This document shows, piece after piece, positions 54,998-63,803 of a DNA stretch of 64,000 nucleotides. Where the stretch lies: contig CACXMM010000004.1 in NCBI GenBank assembly GCA_902768785.1, positions 35,998 through 99,997 on the forward strand. The letters are read 5' to 3'. Source of the stretch: an uncultured Prevotellaceae bacterium. GTDB lineage: Bacteria > Bacteroidota > Bacteroidia > Bacteroidales > Bacteroidaceae. The position numbers and the translations under genes are program-made. How positions within the stretch are numbered: the stretch's first letter is position 1; the number at the start of each line of letters is the position of its first letter. The notes below the pieces were generated by a model. The model ran no database searches, was not told the DNA's origin, and saw nothing but the letters and a program-made list of their open reading frames with translations.

Positions 54998-55167
54998 GAA
55001 GCCCACCCCGACCCTCCCAAAGGGAAGAGGAGCCCACCCCAGCCCTCCCAAAGGGAGGGAGATAGGAGGAAGGAGGAAGGAGGAAGGAGAAAGGAGACAG
55101 GAGACAGGAGGAAGGAGAAATCATAAAGTTCAAAGCTCAAAGTTCAAAGATCAAAGTTCAAAGTATA
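54998..55167. repeat. Compound repeat linker between the two NSS genes
   Basis: Two copies of a 29-31-bp unit (AGCCCACCCC(G/A)(A/G)CCCTCCC onward, ending AAAGGGA) start at 55000 and 55031; each can fold because CCCTCCC faces GGGAGGG. They are followed by a purine-rich 7-bp array (AGGAGGA type, 55065-55119) and a 7-bp AAAGTTC array (55126-55163) that repeats 52484-52530. Confidence 0.85.
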
Positions 55168-56520
55168 ATGGATAGAGGATCATTTGCATCAAGGATGGGT
55201 ATTATCCTGGCAACAGCGGGATCGGCCGTCGGACTTGGGAACGTATGGCGTTTCCCATACATGACTGGTCAGAACGGGGGCGCTGCCTTTATCCTGCTTT
55301 ATTTTGCCTGTGTCTTCCTCTTGGGCATCCCTGGGATGATCAGTGAGTTCATCGTGGGGCGCCATGGAGCCACGAATGCCGCGAGAGCCTACGATATCCT
55401 GTCACGAGGTAAGCCTTGGAAGATTGTGGGCTACCTCGGCATCCTCACTTCCACCATCATCCTTGGCTTCTATGCCGTGGTGGCGGGTTGGTGCCTGGAA
55501 TATCTCTTTGCCTCTGTGGCAGGACAGCTGCGGGGGGATGCTGCCTATGTGCAGACCTATTTCCAGTCATTCTCTTCTGATCCGCTGAAACCCTGTCTGT
55601 GGGCCGTTGCCTTTATTGTCATCACCCATCTCGTCGTGGTGCGTGGCATCCGCAACGGGATTGAGCGTGCATCGAAATGGTTGATGCCTGCCTTACTGCT
55701 GTTGCTGCTCATTATCGTGGTGGCCTCGTGCCTGCTACCCGGTGCTGACAAGGGCATCGAGTTCCTGCTGAAGCCCGATTTCTCCAAGCTCAGCGGTAGC
55801 GTGTTCTTAGAGGCACTCGGACAGGCATTCTTCTCTCTGAGTCTCGGTACGGCATGTCTTTGTACCTATGCTTCTTATTTCAGTAAGGAAACGAATCTTA
55901 CGCGTTCGGCAGTACAGATTGCTCTTCTCGACTCGATTATTGCGGTGATGGCAGGACTGATGATCTTCCCTGCGGCCTTCTCCGTGGGTGTGACTCCTGA
56001 TGCCGGACCCTCATTGATCTTCATTACCTTGCCGAATGTGTTCCAACAAGCGTTTGCAGCAGCACCGCTGGTGGGGTATGTCATCTCCGTGATGTTCTAT
56101 GCCCTGTTGGTATTTGCCGCCCTCACCTCCACCATCTCCATGCACGAGATAGGTACTGCTTTCTTCACTGAGGAACTTCATGCTCCCAGAAGCAGGGCGG
56201 CATGGATCCTCACCACCGTGTGCAGCATCATCGCCGTATTCTGCTCTTTGTCATTGGGCGCCTGTCCTGATATCCGCCTACAGGGAACCGATCTGCTCAA
56301 TTTCTGTGATAAGCTCACGGCACAGTTCCTATTGCCCATGGGTGCATTCCTCACTTGTCTGTTTGTGGGATGGTATGTTCCCAAGAGATTGGTGCGCGAT
56401 GAGTTTACCAATCAGGGTGCGTTGCATGGGAGGGCGTTCCCGCTTTATCTCTTCATCGTGCGCTTTATCTGTCCTTTGTGCATCCTCCTGATCTTTCTCC
56501 ATCAGATGGGAGTGATCTGA
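55168..56520 (+). CDS. Sodium-dependent NSS symporter 2
   Basis: The 450-residue paralogue of the preceding gene has the same motifs: LATAGSAVGLGNVWRFPYMTGQNGG, AFFSLSLGTACLCTYASYFSKETNL and AALTSTISMHEIGTAFFTEEL. The copies are similar throughout but clearly diverged, so the tandem duplication is old. Substrates may differ. Confidence 0.93.
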   Translation: MDRGSFASRMGIILATAGSAVGLGNVWRFPYMTGQNGGAAFILLYFACVFLLGIPGMISEFIVGRHGATNAARAYDILSRGKPWKIVGYLGILTSTIILGFYAVVAGWCLEYLFASVAGQLRGDAAYVQTYFQSFSSDPLKPCLWAVAFIVITHLVVVRGIRNGIERASKWLMPALLLLLLIIVVASCLLPGADKGIEFLLKPDFSKLSGSVFLEALGQAFFSLSLGTACLCTYASYFSKETNLTRSAVQIALLDSIIAVMAGLMIFPAAFSVGVTPDAGPSLIFITLPNVFQQAFAAAPLVGYVISVMFYALLVFAALTSTISMHEIGTAFFTEELHAPRSRAAWILTTVCSIIAVFCSLSLGACPDIRLQGTDLLNFCDKLTAQFLLPMGAFLTCLFVGWYVPKRLVRDEFTNQGALHGRAFPLYLFIVRFICPLCILLIFLHQMGVI

Positions 56521-56567
56521 ACGGTGACCTCCCTTACTCGCTGAATACTATATCAATACTGAATACT

Positions 56568-57527
56568 ATGAAACTGAAAGAATTCTTCTACTTACAGAAA
56601 TCCGACCGCCAAGTGCTCCTGGTGCTGTCGTGTGTGATCATCATCGCTCTCACCTTATTATATATAATAGGGGGACAAAAGGAAACGACAACTCCGTTGG
56701 ACCATCATACGGGTGACAGCTTGAACACTGTCGCCCATACTGGAACAATGGCCTATGCAGATGACAGTGAGGACAATAGCACGGAAATCCAGTCTCCAAG
56801 ACATCTGTTCCCTTTCGATCCCAATACTGCCGACAGCACCCAGCTGCTCCAGTTAGGTCTTCGTCCCTGGCAGGTGAGGAATATCTATAAGTATCGCGCT
56901 AAAGGGGGCGTGTATCGTCAGCCTTCCGATTTTGCACAGCTCTACGGACTGACCGTTAAACAATATCGGGCACTGGAGCCTTATATCCGCATCTCATCCG
57001 ACTACCTTCCTGCTTCCTCTCTGTTTCCGTCGGGAAAACAACGGATGATGACTTCCACAGACACTCGCTACGACAATCATAACAGGCATCTGGCAGAAAC
57101 GAAACGTGACTCTCTTGCCTATTCTCCCAAACTCCGTCCTGGTGAGACCATCCTCTTAAACAAGGCGGATACCAATGAACTGAAGCGGGTGCCTGGCATC
57201 GGAAGCTATTACGCCCGCTCCATTATCCGCTATGGACAACGACTGGGGGGCTACCATCGTGTCGAACAACTGCGGGAAATCAGCGGCTTCCCTGAAGAGG
57301 CCTTGTCTTACTTCAAAGTATCGAGTCCCGCCGTACGACAGCTGAATGTCAATACATCCACCCTTGAGGAACTGCGCAAACATCCGTACTGCAACTTCTA
57401 TCAGGCGCGTGCCATCATTGACTACCGCCGCCTGCATGGTCCTCTCCACAGCTTAGACGACCTGAAACTGCTGAAGGAGTTCCCCCCAGCAGCGATACAA
57501 CGGCTCAAACCCTACGTGGAGTTTTAG
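56568..57527 (+). CDS. Helix-hairpin-helix (ComEA-like) protein with membrane anchor
   Basis: From MKLKEFFYLQKSD the product has 319 residues. One membrane helix (VLLVLSCVIIIALTLLYIIGG) is followed by a linker and three HhH-like modules: FDPNTADSTQLLQLGLRPWQ, LNKADTNELKRVPGIGSYYA, and LNVNTSTLEELRKHPYCNFYQA. ComEA-type proteins bind DNA during uptake. The frame upstream overlaps the NSS gene and is rejected. Confidence 0.85.
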   Translation: MKLKEFFYLQKSDRQVLLVLSCVIIIALTLLYIIGGQKETTTPLDHHTGDSLNTVAHTGTMAYADDSEDNSTEIQSPRHLFPFDPNTADSTQLLQLGLRPWQVRNIYKYRAKGGVYRQPSDFAQLYGLTVKQYRALEPYIRISSDYLPASSLFPSGKQRMMTSTDTRYDNHNRHLAETKRDSLAYSPKLRPGETILLNKADTNELKRVPGIGSYYARSIIRYGQRLGGYHRVEQLREISGFPEEALSYFKVSSPAVRQLNVNTSTLEELRKHPYCNFYQARAIIDYRRLHGPLHSLDDLKLLKEFPPAAIQRLKPYVEF

Positions 57528-57680
57528 GAGGTGGCTTCTTTTATGATTCTCTGCTAACTCCGTTAACTCTGTGTGATTGTCAAAGATATTCATAAAAAAT
57601 TAAGACTTGCAAAAGTTCTCTAATTGGAAGAAGGGGAACGACTGGAGTGTACGGAAATGTCCAAAAGGGGCGTTTTGTGC

Positions 57681-58350
57681 AAGTAAAGGCTGATTGGATT
57701 CAAAGTAAAGGTTACTTTGCATACAAGTAAAGGTTACTTCAAACCCAAGTAAAGGTTACTTTAAACCCAAGTAAAGGTTACTTGCATTCGTTCCAGACGT
57801 TACTTACACCCTTTCCGACGTCATCTAAGGGTCGTTCCGCCGTCACTTTACCCCCTATAGATGACGTCGGAATGAGTGATAGATGCCGTCGGAACAGGTG
57901 ATAACGCCGTTCGGAACAACCCTTAGATGACGCTCCTTCGAAAATGCATGGTTTTTACTTTGGTAGGGTTCTTGGGGTCGCCTTCGGCGAGAAATCCAAC
58001 AAAATCTAAACAAAATCTTACAAATTTCTGTGCTATTGATTTGTTTTTTGGGTATAGATTTTGTTTGATTTTGGATAGATTTTGTAAGATTTCTGCCCGT
58101 AAGGGCATCCTAAGACAGAAATTATAGTCCTTTTGCTTCACAAAAAACAGTGTTTTCCCCACCTAAAAACGGCGTTTTTGACCCCCAAAACCTATGTTTT
58201 TGGAGCCTAAAAACGCCGTTTTCGCAAGTGAAAAATGACGGATTTTCACAATGCGCTCAATATCAACAACTTACCCAACCCCGCGAGAATTGCGTTTTTT
58301 CGAGCGAAAGGACAGCTGCTTCCCCAAATGCCCTCTTTTTGCGTTAAACG
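57681..58350 (-). repeat. Dispersed intergenic element, copy B: inverted relative to copy A, with an insertion
   Basis: Read on the minus strand it follows copy A. Plus-strand units at 57681, 57703, 57725, 57747, 57769 are AAGTAAAGGTTACTT-like palindromes; 57791, 57813, 57835 are TTCCGACGTCATCTA-like; 57858, 57880, 57902, 57924 are the same unit inverted; 58143, 58165, 58187, 58209 are AAAAACnnnGTTTTT. All steps are 22 bp within blocks. About 200 bp (57940-58140) absent from copy A holds a large imperfect hairpin bounded by TCGCCTTCGGCGA and TGCCCGTAAGGGCA. The remaining 57528-57680 shows nothing recognisable. Confidence 0.9.
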
Positions 58351-58470
58351 AAGTTAAATCGTAAAAATAATTCACATATTTAACATTTTGAATGCATTTA
58401 CGTATTAATGATTCCTTCATCATGCTGAAACTCATTTCGTGACGTTTAAGTAAAATGTTTGGGATAAAAG

Positions 58471-58501
58471 TTGGTGGTTTCCAATATTTTCCGTATATTT
58501 G
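58471..58501 (+). promoter_or_regulatory. Promoter of the repeat-rich surface protein gene
   Basis: TTGG (58471-58474), 19 bp, TATATTTG (58494-58501), about 47 bp before the ATG. Confidence 0.6.
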
Positions 58502-58548
58502 TACCGAAATATAATCAATTTGTATAATTACCAACTATTAATAAGCCT

Positions 58549-61500
58549 ATGAAACAGTTATTCACTAAACAGTTAGCCTTGCTGGTGATGATGTTCTTCA
58601 CCAGTTTGGGAAGTGCCTTCGGGTATACAATTACGTTTAATTTCAATGGTGCTAATGCCACAGGTTCTAACGTAAATGCTTATTTTATTTGTTCAGATTA
58701 TCAATATTGGGTTGATCATGAAAACCCTTTGGAAGTATCAGCTGGAGATAATGTTCAATTTAGGGTAGAACCCAATTCCCTCTATGTGATAAAGAAAATT
58801 CTGCTTGATAATGTTGACATTACAGCCGAACATGATCCCAGTATTGGTTATGAACTTTCCAACATCTCTGCCGACCATACAGTAAGCGTAGAGTGCGAAA
58901 AGGTGGAGACAAATACAATTTCGCTTAATCTTAGTAATGATGAGGTATCCTATGTGAGTTTTAGTGGTGAAAATGGCACCAATTTATGGACCTCTACTCA
59001 GGTCTCTGGTCCAATTGAGGTGCCTAAAGGTGGGTCTGTAAGGATGCGTATCAATCTTTTCTCAACGGTATATTTAGTTAAGAAAGTTTTAATCAATGAT
59101 GTTGAGGTTACTTCACAGGTTCTAAGTGATGAGGGTTACCTCTTTAGCGACGTACAAGCCGACCATGTTGTGAATATAGTCTTTGAAAAGCTTGAATCTC
59201 GTCGAATTAAAGTAAATTGGGCAGAACATTTGATTAACGTATGTTTCAAGGATGTTGAGTCAGGTTTTCGAATGTATGGATCTGATTTGGAATTTGCTGC
59301 TGGGAAAAGCGTGAGAATGATGTTTGATATAGAAAACGGATATGATGTAAAAAGGGTTACTATTTATGACAGTAATGATAATCCAATTCCCGTTACTAGT
59401 TCATTTAAAGAGAATGGCTATTACGAATTCGTTTCACTTTCTGATGATTATGAAGTAGATGTTGTTCTAGAACCAGTCCCAATGCATTCAATAACTGTTA
59501 ACTATGATCGTGAAAAAACATCATGGATTAATCTCCTCAACTATCGTGGCGATCCTGATATAGGAAATAGTACAAATCCAGAACCAGGTGTTGCATATAG
59601 TTTTACAAAGGGTACAAATGCTCGATTAAGTTTTGGAACAGATGACGTGATGTATGAGTTGGAATCCATTATGATTGATGGAACGACGGACGTGGCTTCT
59701 GAATATGTCAATAATGGTTATTATGATATCTCGAATCTCACAGCAGACCACACGGTGGCGGTGTCATTCAAGAAAAAGCCTGTTTTAACGTTGACTTATG
59801 ATACGTATCAGGGCTCTGTTTCCTTTGATGGCTATTGGATGGGCCCAGGTCCTGATAATGCTCGGTACCTTTCCACAGGCTCAGTTGTTAGGTTATTTGT
59901 TAATACCAACCCTGCATTTAAGGTTGGCTCTATCACTGTAAATGGGGCTGCAATTTCCATGGATGATTATTACGCCAACGGCTATTGTGAGTTCACGGTG
60001 AATGAAGACTGCGAAGTCAATGTGACTTTCGAGAAGCTGCCTGCTCTCACAGTGAATTATAATGATGAATTGGGCAGGGTAGAGATAACCGATTTTGGAG
60101 GAGTTGTTTCTGGTAACGAATACGCTTATTTAGAGGGATCTTCCGTGAAGTTATCGGCCTATCCATTTGAGGGATATGAAGTCGGCACTATCACTTTAAA
60201 CGGAACGCCGATTTCCATAAGTGATTATTATGCCAACGGCTATTATGAGTTAACGGTGAATGAAGATTGCGAAGTCAATGTGACTTTCGAGAAAATGCCT
60301 GTTCTCACAGTGAATTTTAATAATGAATTGGGCCAGGTCAATGTTAGTGTCTATGACAATATCTCTCCTAGTTATCCATTTGCCTATCATAAGGGAGCAG
60401 ATGTGAGGTTAGCTGCCTATCCCTCCTTTGGATATAAGGTTGGATCTATCACAGTGAACGGGGCTGCAATTTCCATGGATGATTATTACGCCAACGACTA
60501 TTATGAGTTCACGATAAATGAAGATTGTCAAGTCGATGTGACTTTCAAGGAGGCTGAATGGTATCAGGTACATGTGGACTATAATGAAGGCGGGCAGGTT
60601 GGATTCGGCAACATGAATGAAAACTGGTGGAATACAACTGCAATTCCTCCTATCATAGAAGGCTCTGTGTTAAATCTGTACATTGAGCCTAATGTAGGCT
60701 TTGTACCTACCGCTTATGTAGATGGAGAAGAGGTTGCCTTGACCTATGATCTTGTGAATCAGCGATATTCGTATGTAATCACTGACGACCTTAAAGCAGA
60801 CGTTAATGTCAGCGTAACATTTAATGAGATAGGATATTCTATCTTGCATAGTTCATTTAATGGTTCATTAGCAGAGGTGCTTGCCAATGGTTATTATTTG
60901 TGGCCAGATGGTGAAAGGAATTTCACTAAGGGTTCTACCGTCAGAGCAACCATAAAGACCCGTATCGGTTATGAAGTAGAAAGTGTCTTGCTTGATAATA
61001 CACAATTAACAGCCGATGAAAATGGTTATTATGTCTTTGTGGTTCCTGATGCTGACTACTGTTATTTAAGTGTGACCATACAGAAGGTGACTGCTCCCCC
61101 CACTGTTCCTTTCTCACTCTCTGAATCAGGAATTGGTACGTTCTGCAGCCAGTATGATCTTGATTTCTCTAATATGAGCGGTATTAAGGCATATGTGGCA
61201 AGCGGATACAATCCCACTACCAGCGAACTCGTTCTTACTCGGGTGAATGAGGTTCCGGCAGGAACTGGACTGTTGATCAAGGGTACCTCTGGCGATTATG
61301 CGATCCCCACAAAGAATACGAACTATATGTATGCCAATATGCTGAGAGGTATTGTCGAATCAGAATCTATACTACCAACAAATTGGTATAAATCATGGAT
61401 GGGTGATATGGAATATATGAATTACCTTTTGGGTTCCGATGGTATGTTCTATCCAGCTAATGATGAGTTGCTGGAGGCTTACAGAGCATATCTGCTGATC

Positions 61501-61737
61501 CCAGTGTCAGCTGTTGTTAACTCATCGGCTAAGATCTCTACCATCTTCCTGGATGACGAGGAAGAGTCAGACGGTATCGCGACTGGCATCGGCTTCATCT
61601 GGGCAGGCGAATCTGCAGGAAAGACAAAGGCTGCGAACACAGACGACGTTTACAACCTGCAAGGTCAGAAGGTGAACAGCAAGACACTGAAACCAGGCAT
61701 CTATATCCGCAACGGAAAGAAGTTCATGGTGAAATAG
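58549..61737 (+). CDS. Large secreted repeat protein with C-terminal secretion-type tail
   Basis: A 1062-residue protein. Signal peptide MKQLFTKQLALLVMMFFTSLGSAFG is followed by about ten beta-rich repeats of 75-95 residues ending in patterns such as GYYELTVNEDCEVNVTFEK or SNLTADHTVAVSFKK, like the Ig-like or InlB B-repeat-type modules of bacterial adhesins. Three repeats (59919-60546) are nearly identical in DNA, a recent duplication. The end VYNLQGQKVNSKTLKPGIYIRNGKKFMVK is the tail common in Prevotella secreted proteins and resembles a type IX secretion signal. The repeat part is richer in A/T than its neighbours. Function: probably surface adhesion, not proven. Confidence 0.8.
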   Translation: MKQLFTKQLALLVMMFFTSLGSAFGYTITFNFNGANATGSNVNAYFICSDYQYWVDHENPLEVSAGDNVQFRVEPNSLYVIKKILLDNVDITAEHDPSIGYELSNISADHTVSVECEKVETNTISLNLSNDEVSYVSFSGENGTNLWTSTQVSGPIEVPKGGSVRMRINLFSTVYLVKKVLINDVEVTSQVLSDEGYLFSDVQADHVVNIVFEKLESRRIKVNWAEHLINVCFKDVESGFRMYGSDLEFAAGKSVRMMFDIENGYDVKRVTIYDSNDNPIPVTSSFKENGYYEFVSLSDDYEVDVVLEPVPMHSITVNYDREKTSWINLLNYRGDPDIGNSTNPEPGVAYSFTKGTNARLSFGTDDVMYELESIMIDGTTDVASEYVNNGYYDISNLTADHTVAVSFKKKPVLTLTYDTYQGSVSFDGYWMGPGPDNARYLSTGSVVRLFVNTNPAFKVGSITVNGAAISMDDYYANGYCEFTVNEDCEVNVTFEKLPALTVNYNDELGRVEITDFGGVVSGNEYAYLEGSSVKLSAYPFEGYEVGTITLNGTPISISDYYANGYYELTVNEDCEVNVTFEKMPVLTVNFNNELGQVNVSVYDNISPSYPFAYHKGADVRLAAYPSFGYKVGSITVNGAAISMDDYYANDYYEFTINEDCQVDVTFKEAEWYQVHVDYNEGGQVGFGNMNENWWNTTAIPPIIEGSVLNLYIEPNVGFVPTAYVDGEEVALTYDLVNQRYSYVITDDLKADVNVSVTFNEIGYSILHSSFNGSLAEVLANGYYLWPDGERNFTKGSTVRATIKTRIGYEVESVLLDNTQLTADENGYYVFVVPDADYCYLSVTIQKVTAPPTVPFSLSESGIGTFCSQYDLDFSNMSGIKAYVASGYNPTTSELVLTRVNEVPAGTGLLIKGTSGDYAIPTKNTNYMYANMLRGIVESESILPTNWYKSWMGDMEYMNYLLGSDGMFYPANDELLEAYRAYLLIPVSAVVNSSAKISTIFLDDEEESDGIATGIGFIWAGESAGKTKAANTDDVYNLQGQKVNSKTLKPGIYIRNGKKFMVK
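59919..60546 (+). repeat. Recent internal duplication (about 245-bp unit, three copies) in the surface protein gene
   Basis: The segment encoding DDYYANGYCEFTVNEDCEVN recurs from about 60212 and 60476 with few nucleotide changes; flanking parts are less alike. Confidence 0.85.
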
Positions 61738-61799
61738 TCGTATGAAAAGGCTGTGGAATAACCTTCCTGCCAAGACAGATACGATGTCAATATACTAAA

Positions 61800-61842
61800 G
61801 CGACAGCAGCTGCATCCTTGTGAGGTTTGTGGCTGCTGTTGC
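61800..61842 (+). terminator. Hairpin downstream of the surface protein gene
   Basis: GCGACAGCAGC (61800-61810) pairs with GCTGCTGTTGC (61832-61842) with one G-T pair. Only a short T run follows, so terminator function is likely but not certain. The rest of 61843-61922 shows nothing. Confidence 0.5.
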
Positions 61843-61922
61843 ATTTGTGCTATCCATGAGAAGAATAGCAGAGCGTCTGCTACCTTTGTTTTACATATTA
61901 TTTTGAAAAAAATAATGAAAAA

Positions 61923-61955
61923 TTTGTGTGTTTGCCAAAATTGATGTAACTTTGC
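61923..61955 (+). promoter_or_regulatory. Promoter of rpsU
   Basis: TTTG (61923-61926), 20 bp, TAACTTTGC (61947-61955). The leader of about 75 bases is A-rich near the ATG. Confidence 0.85.
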
Positions 61956-62031
61956 ACCCGCTTTTAATGGCAACATGCAGAAAGTAAAATAAATAACAAT
62001 AAGTTTAACGATAAAAATTTAAAGCAAAGAC

Positions 62032-62223
62032 ATGATTATTGTACCCGTAAAAGAAGGCGAGAACATCGAAAGAGCATTGAAGAAGTTCAAGAGAAAGTTT
62101 GAGAAGACCGGTGTGGTGAAGGAACTCCGCGCCCGTCAGCAATTCGACAAACCTTCTGTCTTGAAGCGCTTGAAGATGGAGCACGCTATCTATGTACAGA
62201 AGCTTCGCCAGGCAGAGGAATAA
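62032..62223 (+). CDS. rpsU: 30S ribosomal protein S21
   Basis: The 63-residue basic protein, MIIVPVKEGENIERALKKFKRK onward, matches bS21 in full. It binds near the anti-Shine-Dalgarno end of 16S rRNA. It is followed by the Xer recombinase gene, a usual Bacteroidales context. Confidence 0.97.
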   Translation: MIIVPVKEGENIERALKKFKRKFEKTGVVKELRARQQFDKPSVLKRLKMEHAIYVQKLRQAEE

Positions 62224-62307
62224 TAAAAATTCTCTGGGAAAAATTTGGTGGTTTGGAGATTTTTCCGTAAATTCGTTGCCGTAAACTCATGGTGAGTACA
62301 GCGCGAT

Positions 62308-63189
62308 ATGATGGTTAAAGAGTTTCTGAACTACTTGGAGGCGGAGAAGAACTACTCTTCACTTACCCTAAAGAGCTACGGCGAGGACTTGCGAGCCTTT
62401 GAGTCGTACTTCAAAACTTTGAATAATCATCTCTCTTGGGAGTCGATAGACTCTGATGTGATCCGTGACTGGATGGAGAGCATGATGGATAAAGGAAACA
62501 ATGCCACTTCAATCAATCGACGTTTGAGTGCTTTGCGTTCCTTTTATCGTTTTGCCCTGAGCCGACATCTCGTAGAGCATGATCCTGCCCATGGAATCGT
62601 CGGACCGAAGAAAAGCAAGCCGTTACCACAGTTCGTGAAGGAAAGTGAGATGGACCGTCTGCTGGATGATCTGCTTACAGGTAGCCTATATAAAGATGTA
62701 CGCGCACGTACCATATTAATATTATTGTATGAGGCAGGGCTGCGTGTGTCGGAGTTGGCCGGACTGGATGACGACAGCGTTGACATGATCAACCGACAGC
62801 TGAAGGTGACGGGTAAGAGAAACAAACAACGGATGATTCCCTTTGGCGAGGAGATGAAGAAAGCGCTGGATCGTTACGTGGAACTGAGGGACCGGGAGAT
62901 AGAACGTGAGGACAGAGCCCTCCTGGTGACAGAAAAGGGTGTGCGGATGAATACGGGACAGATCAGGAACGAGGTGAAGAGATGCCTCTCGATGGTCACC
63001 ACGATGAAAAAACGCACCCCGCACGTGCTCCGCCATTCCTTCGCCACCGCTATGCTCAACCATGAGGCCGGACTGGAAAGTGTGAAGAAGCTGCTGGGAC
63101 ATCAAAGTCTTGCAACGACCGAGATCTATACCCATACGACATTCGAGCAGCTGAAGAAAGTTTATCGTAAAGCCCATCCCAGGGCATAA
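62308..63189 (+). CDS. xerC: Tyrosine recombinase XerC/XerD type
   Basis: The 293-residue recombinase (or 292 from the second ATG at 62311) has the SAM-like core-binding N-terminus and all catalytic residues: Arg in YEAGLRVSELAGL, Lys in VTGKRNKQR, His and Arg in HVLRHSFATAML, His in LLGHQSLA and the nucleophile Tyr in TTEIYTHT. The chromosomal setting beside rpsU, hpf and tuf indicates the housekeeping dimer-resolution enzyme rather than an integrase; XerC versus XerD is not certain. Confidence 0.88.
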   Translation: MMVKEFLNYLEAEKNYSSLTLKSYGEDLRAFESYFKTLNNHLSWESIDSDVIRDWMESMMDKGNNATSINRRLSALRSFYRFALSRHLVEHDPAHGIVGPKKSKPLPQFVKESEMDRLLDDLLTGSLYKDVRARTILILLYEAGLRVSELAGLDDDSVDMINRQLKVTGKRNKQRMIPFGEEMKKALDRYVELRDREIEREDRALLVTEKGVRMNTGQIRNEVKRCLSMVTTMKKRTPHVLRHSFATAMLNHEAGLESVKKLLGHQSLATTEIYTHTTFEQLKKVYRKAHPRA

Positions 63190-63210
63190 CCCTTAAAAAT
63201 GGAGGTAACT

Positions 63211-63510
63211 ATGGAAATTAAAATTCAGTCGATCCATTTCGACGCTACTGAGCAGTTGAAGGCGTTTATCGAAAAGAAAGTCGCCAAGTTGGAGAAATCT
63301 TATGAAGACATTCAGAAAGTGGAGGTGCAGCTAAAGGTGGTAAAACCGGCCACTGCCTTGAACAAGGAAGCAAGCCTGACGGTGAATGTACCAGGCAATA
63401 CGCTGTTCGTGGAGAAAGTGTGCGACACCTTCGAAGAGAGTATCGATCAGTGCGTAGATTCTTTAAAGGTGCAGCTCACCAAATTTAAAGAAAAACAACG
63501 CAACAGATAA
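63211..63510 (+). CDS. hpf: Ribosome hibernation promoting factor, short form
   Basis: The 99-residue protein MEIKIQSIHFDATEQLKAF is the S30Ae/HPF fold, without the C-terminal dimerisation domain of long HPF. Start choice: the ATG at 63211 is preceded by GGAGG with 5-base spacing, a rare good Shine-Dalgarno, whereas the ATG at 63199 lies within that signal. Confidence 0.93.
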   Translation: MEIKIQSIHFDATEQLKAFIEKKVAKLEKSYEDIQKVEVQLKVVKPATALNKEASLTVNVPGNTLFVEKVCDTFEESIDQCVDSLKVQLTKFKEKQRNR

Positions 63511-63527
63511 AAAAATCCCAGAAAAAT

Positions 63528-63559
63528 TTTGGAGATTCGAAAAAAGTACGTATCTTTGC
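63528..63559 (+). promoter_or_regulatory. Promoter of the tRNA-tuf operon
   Basis: TTTG (63528-63531), 19 bp, TATCTTTGC (63551-63559). Confidence 0.8.
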
Positions 63560-63603
63560 AGCCGTTTTAGAACAAGTCCTAACAACGAGGCCTAAACGGC
63601 TGC
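63558..63603 (+). promoter_or_regulatory. 10-bp perfect leader hairpin before tRNA-Thr
   Basis: GCAGCCGTTT (63558-63567) pairs with AAACGGCTGC (63594-63603). It lies at the 5' end of the tRNA transcript and may be a processing signal. Confidence 0.65.
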
Positions 63604-63611
63604 AAGGATTT

Positions 63612-63685
63612 GCCTCTTTAGCTCAGTTGGCCAGAGCACGTGATTTGTAATCTCGGGGTCGTTGGTTCGAATCCGACAAGAGGCT
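63612..63685 (+). tRNA. tRNA-Thr (anticodon TGT)
   Basis: Acceptor GCCTCTT pairs with AAGAGGC, D-arm GCTC/GAGC, anticodon loop TTTGTAA, T-arm GTTGG/CCGAC, discriminator T. The anticodon stem contains one T-T mismatch. CCA is not encoded. Confidence 0.95.
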
Positions 63686-63712
63686 CTCCAAGGGGCAAGA
63701 GGTTTAAAACAA

Positions 63713-63795
63713 GGGTGGTTTCCAGAGCGGCCAAATGGGGCAGACTGTAAATCTGTTGTCTTTCGACTTCGGTGGTTCGAATCCATCACCACCCA
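63713..63795 (+). tRNA. tRNA-Tyr (anticodon GTA)
   Basis: Acceptor GGGTGGT pairs with ACCACCC, the anticodon loop is CTGTAAA, and a long variable arm is present as in bacterial tRNA-Tyr. Discriminator A; CCA is not encoded. Confidence 0.95.
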
Positions 63796-63803
63796 CTTCA
63801 GTA

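Noticed and set aside
62308-63189. Xer-type gene as a mobile-element integrase
   Set aside because: The gene lies in a housekeeping context (rpsU, hpf, tuf) with no attachment repeats or phage genes nearby.
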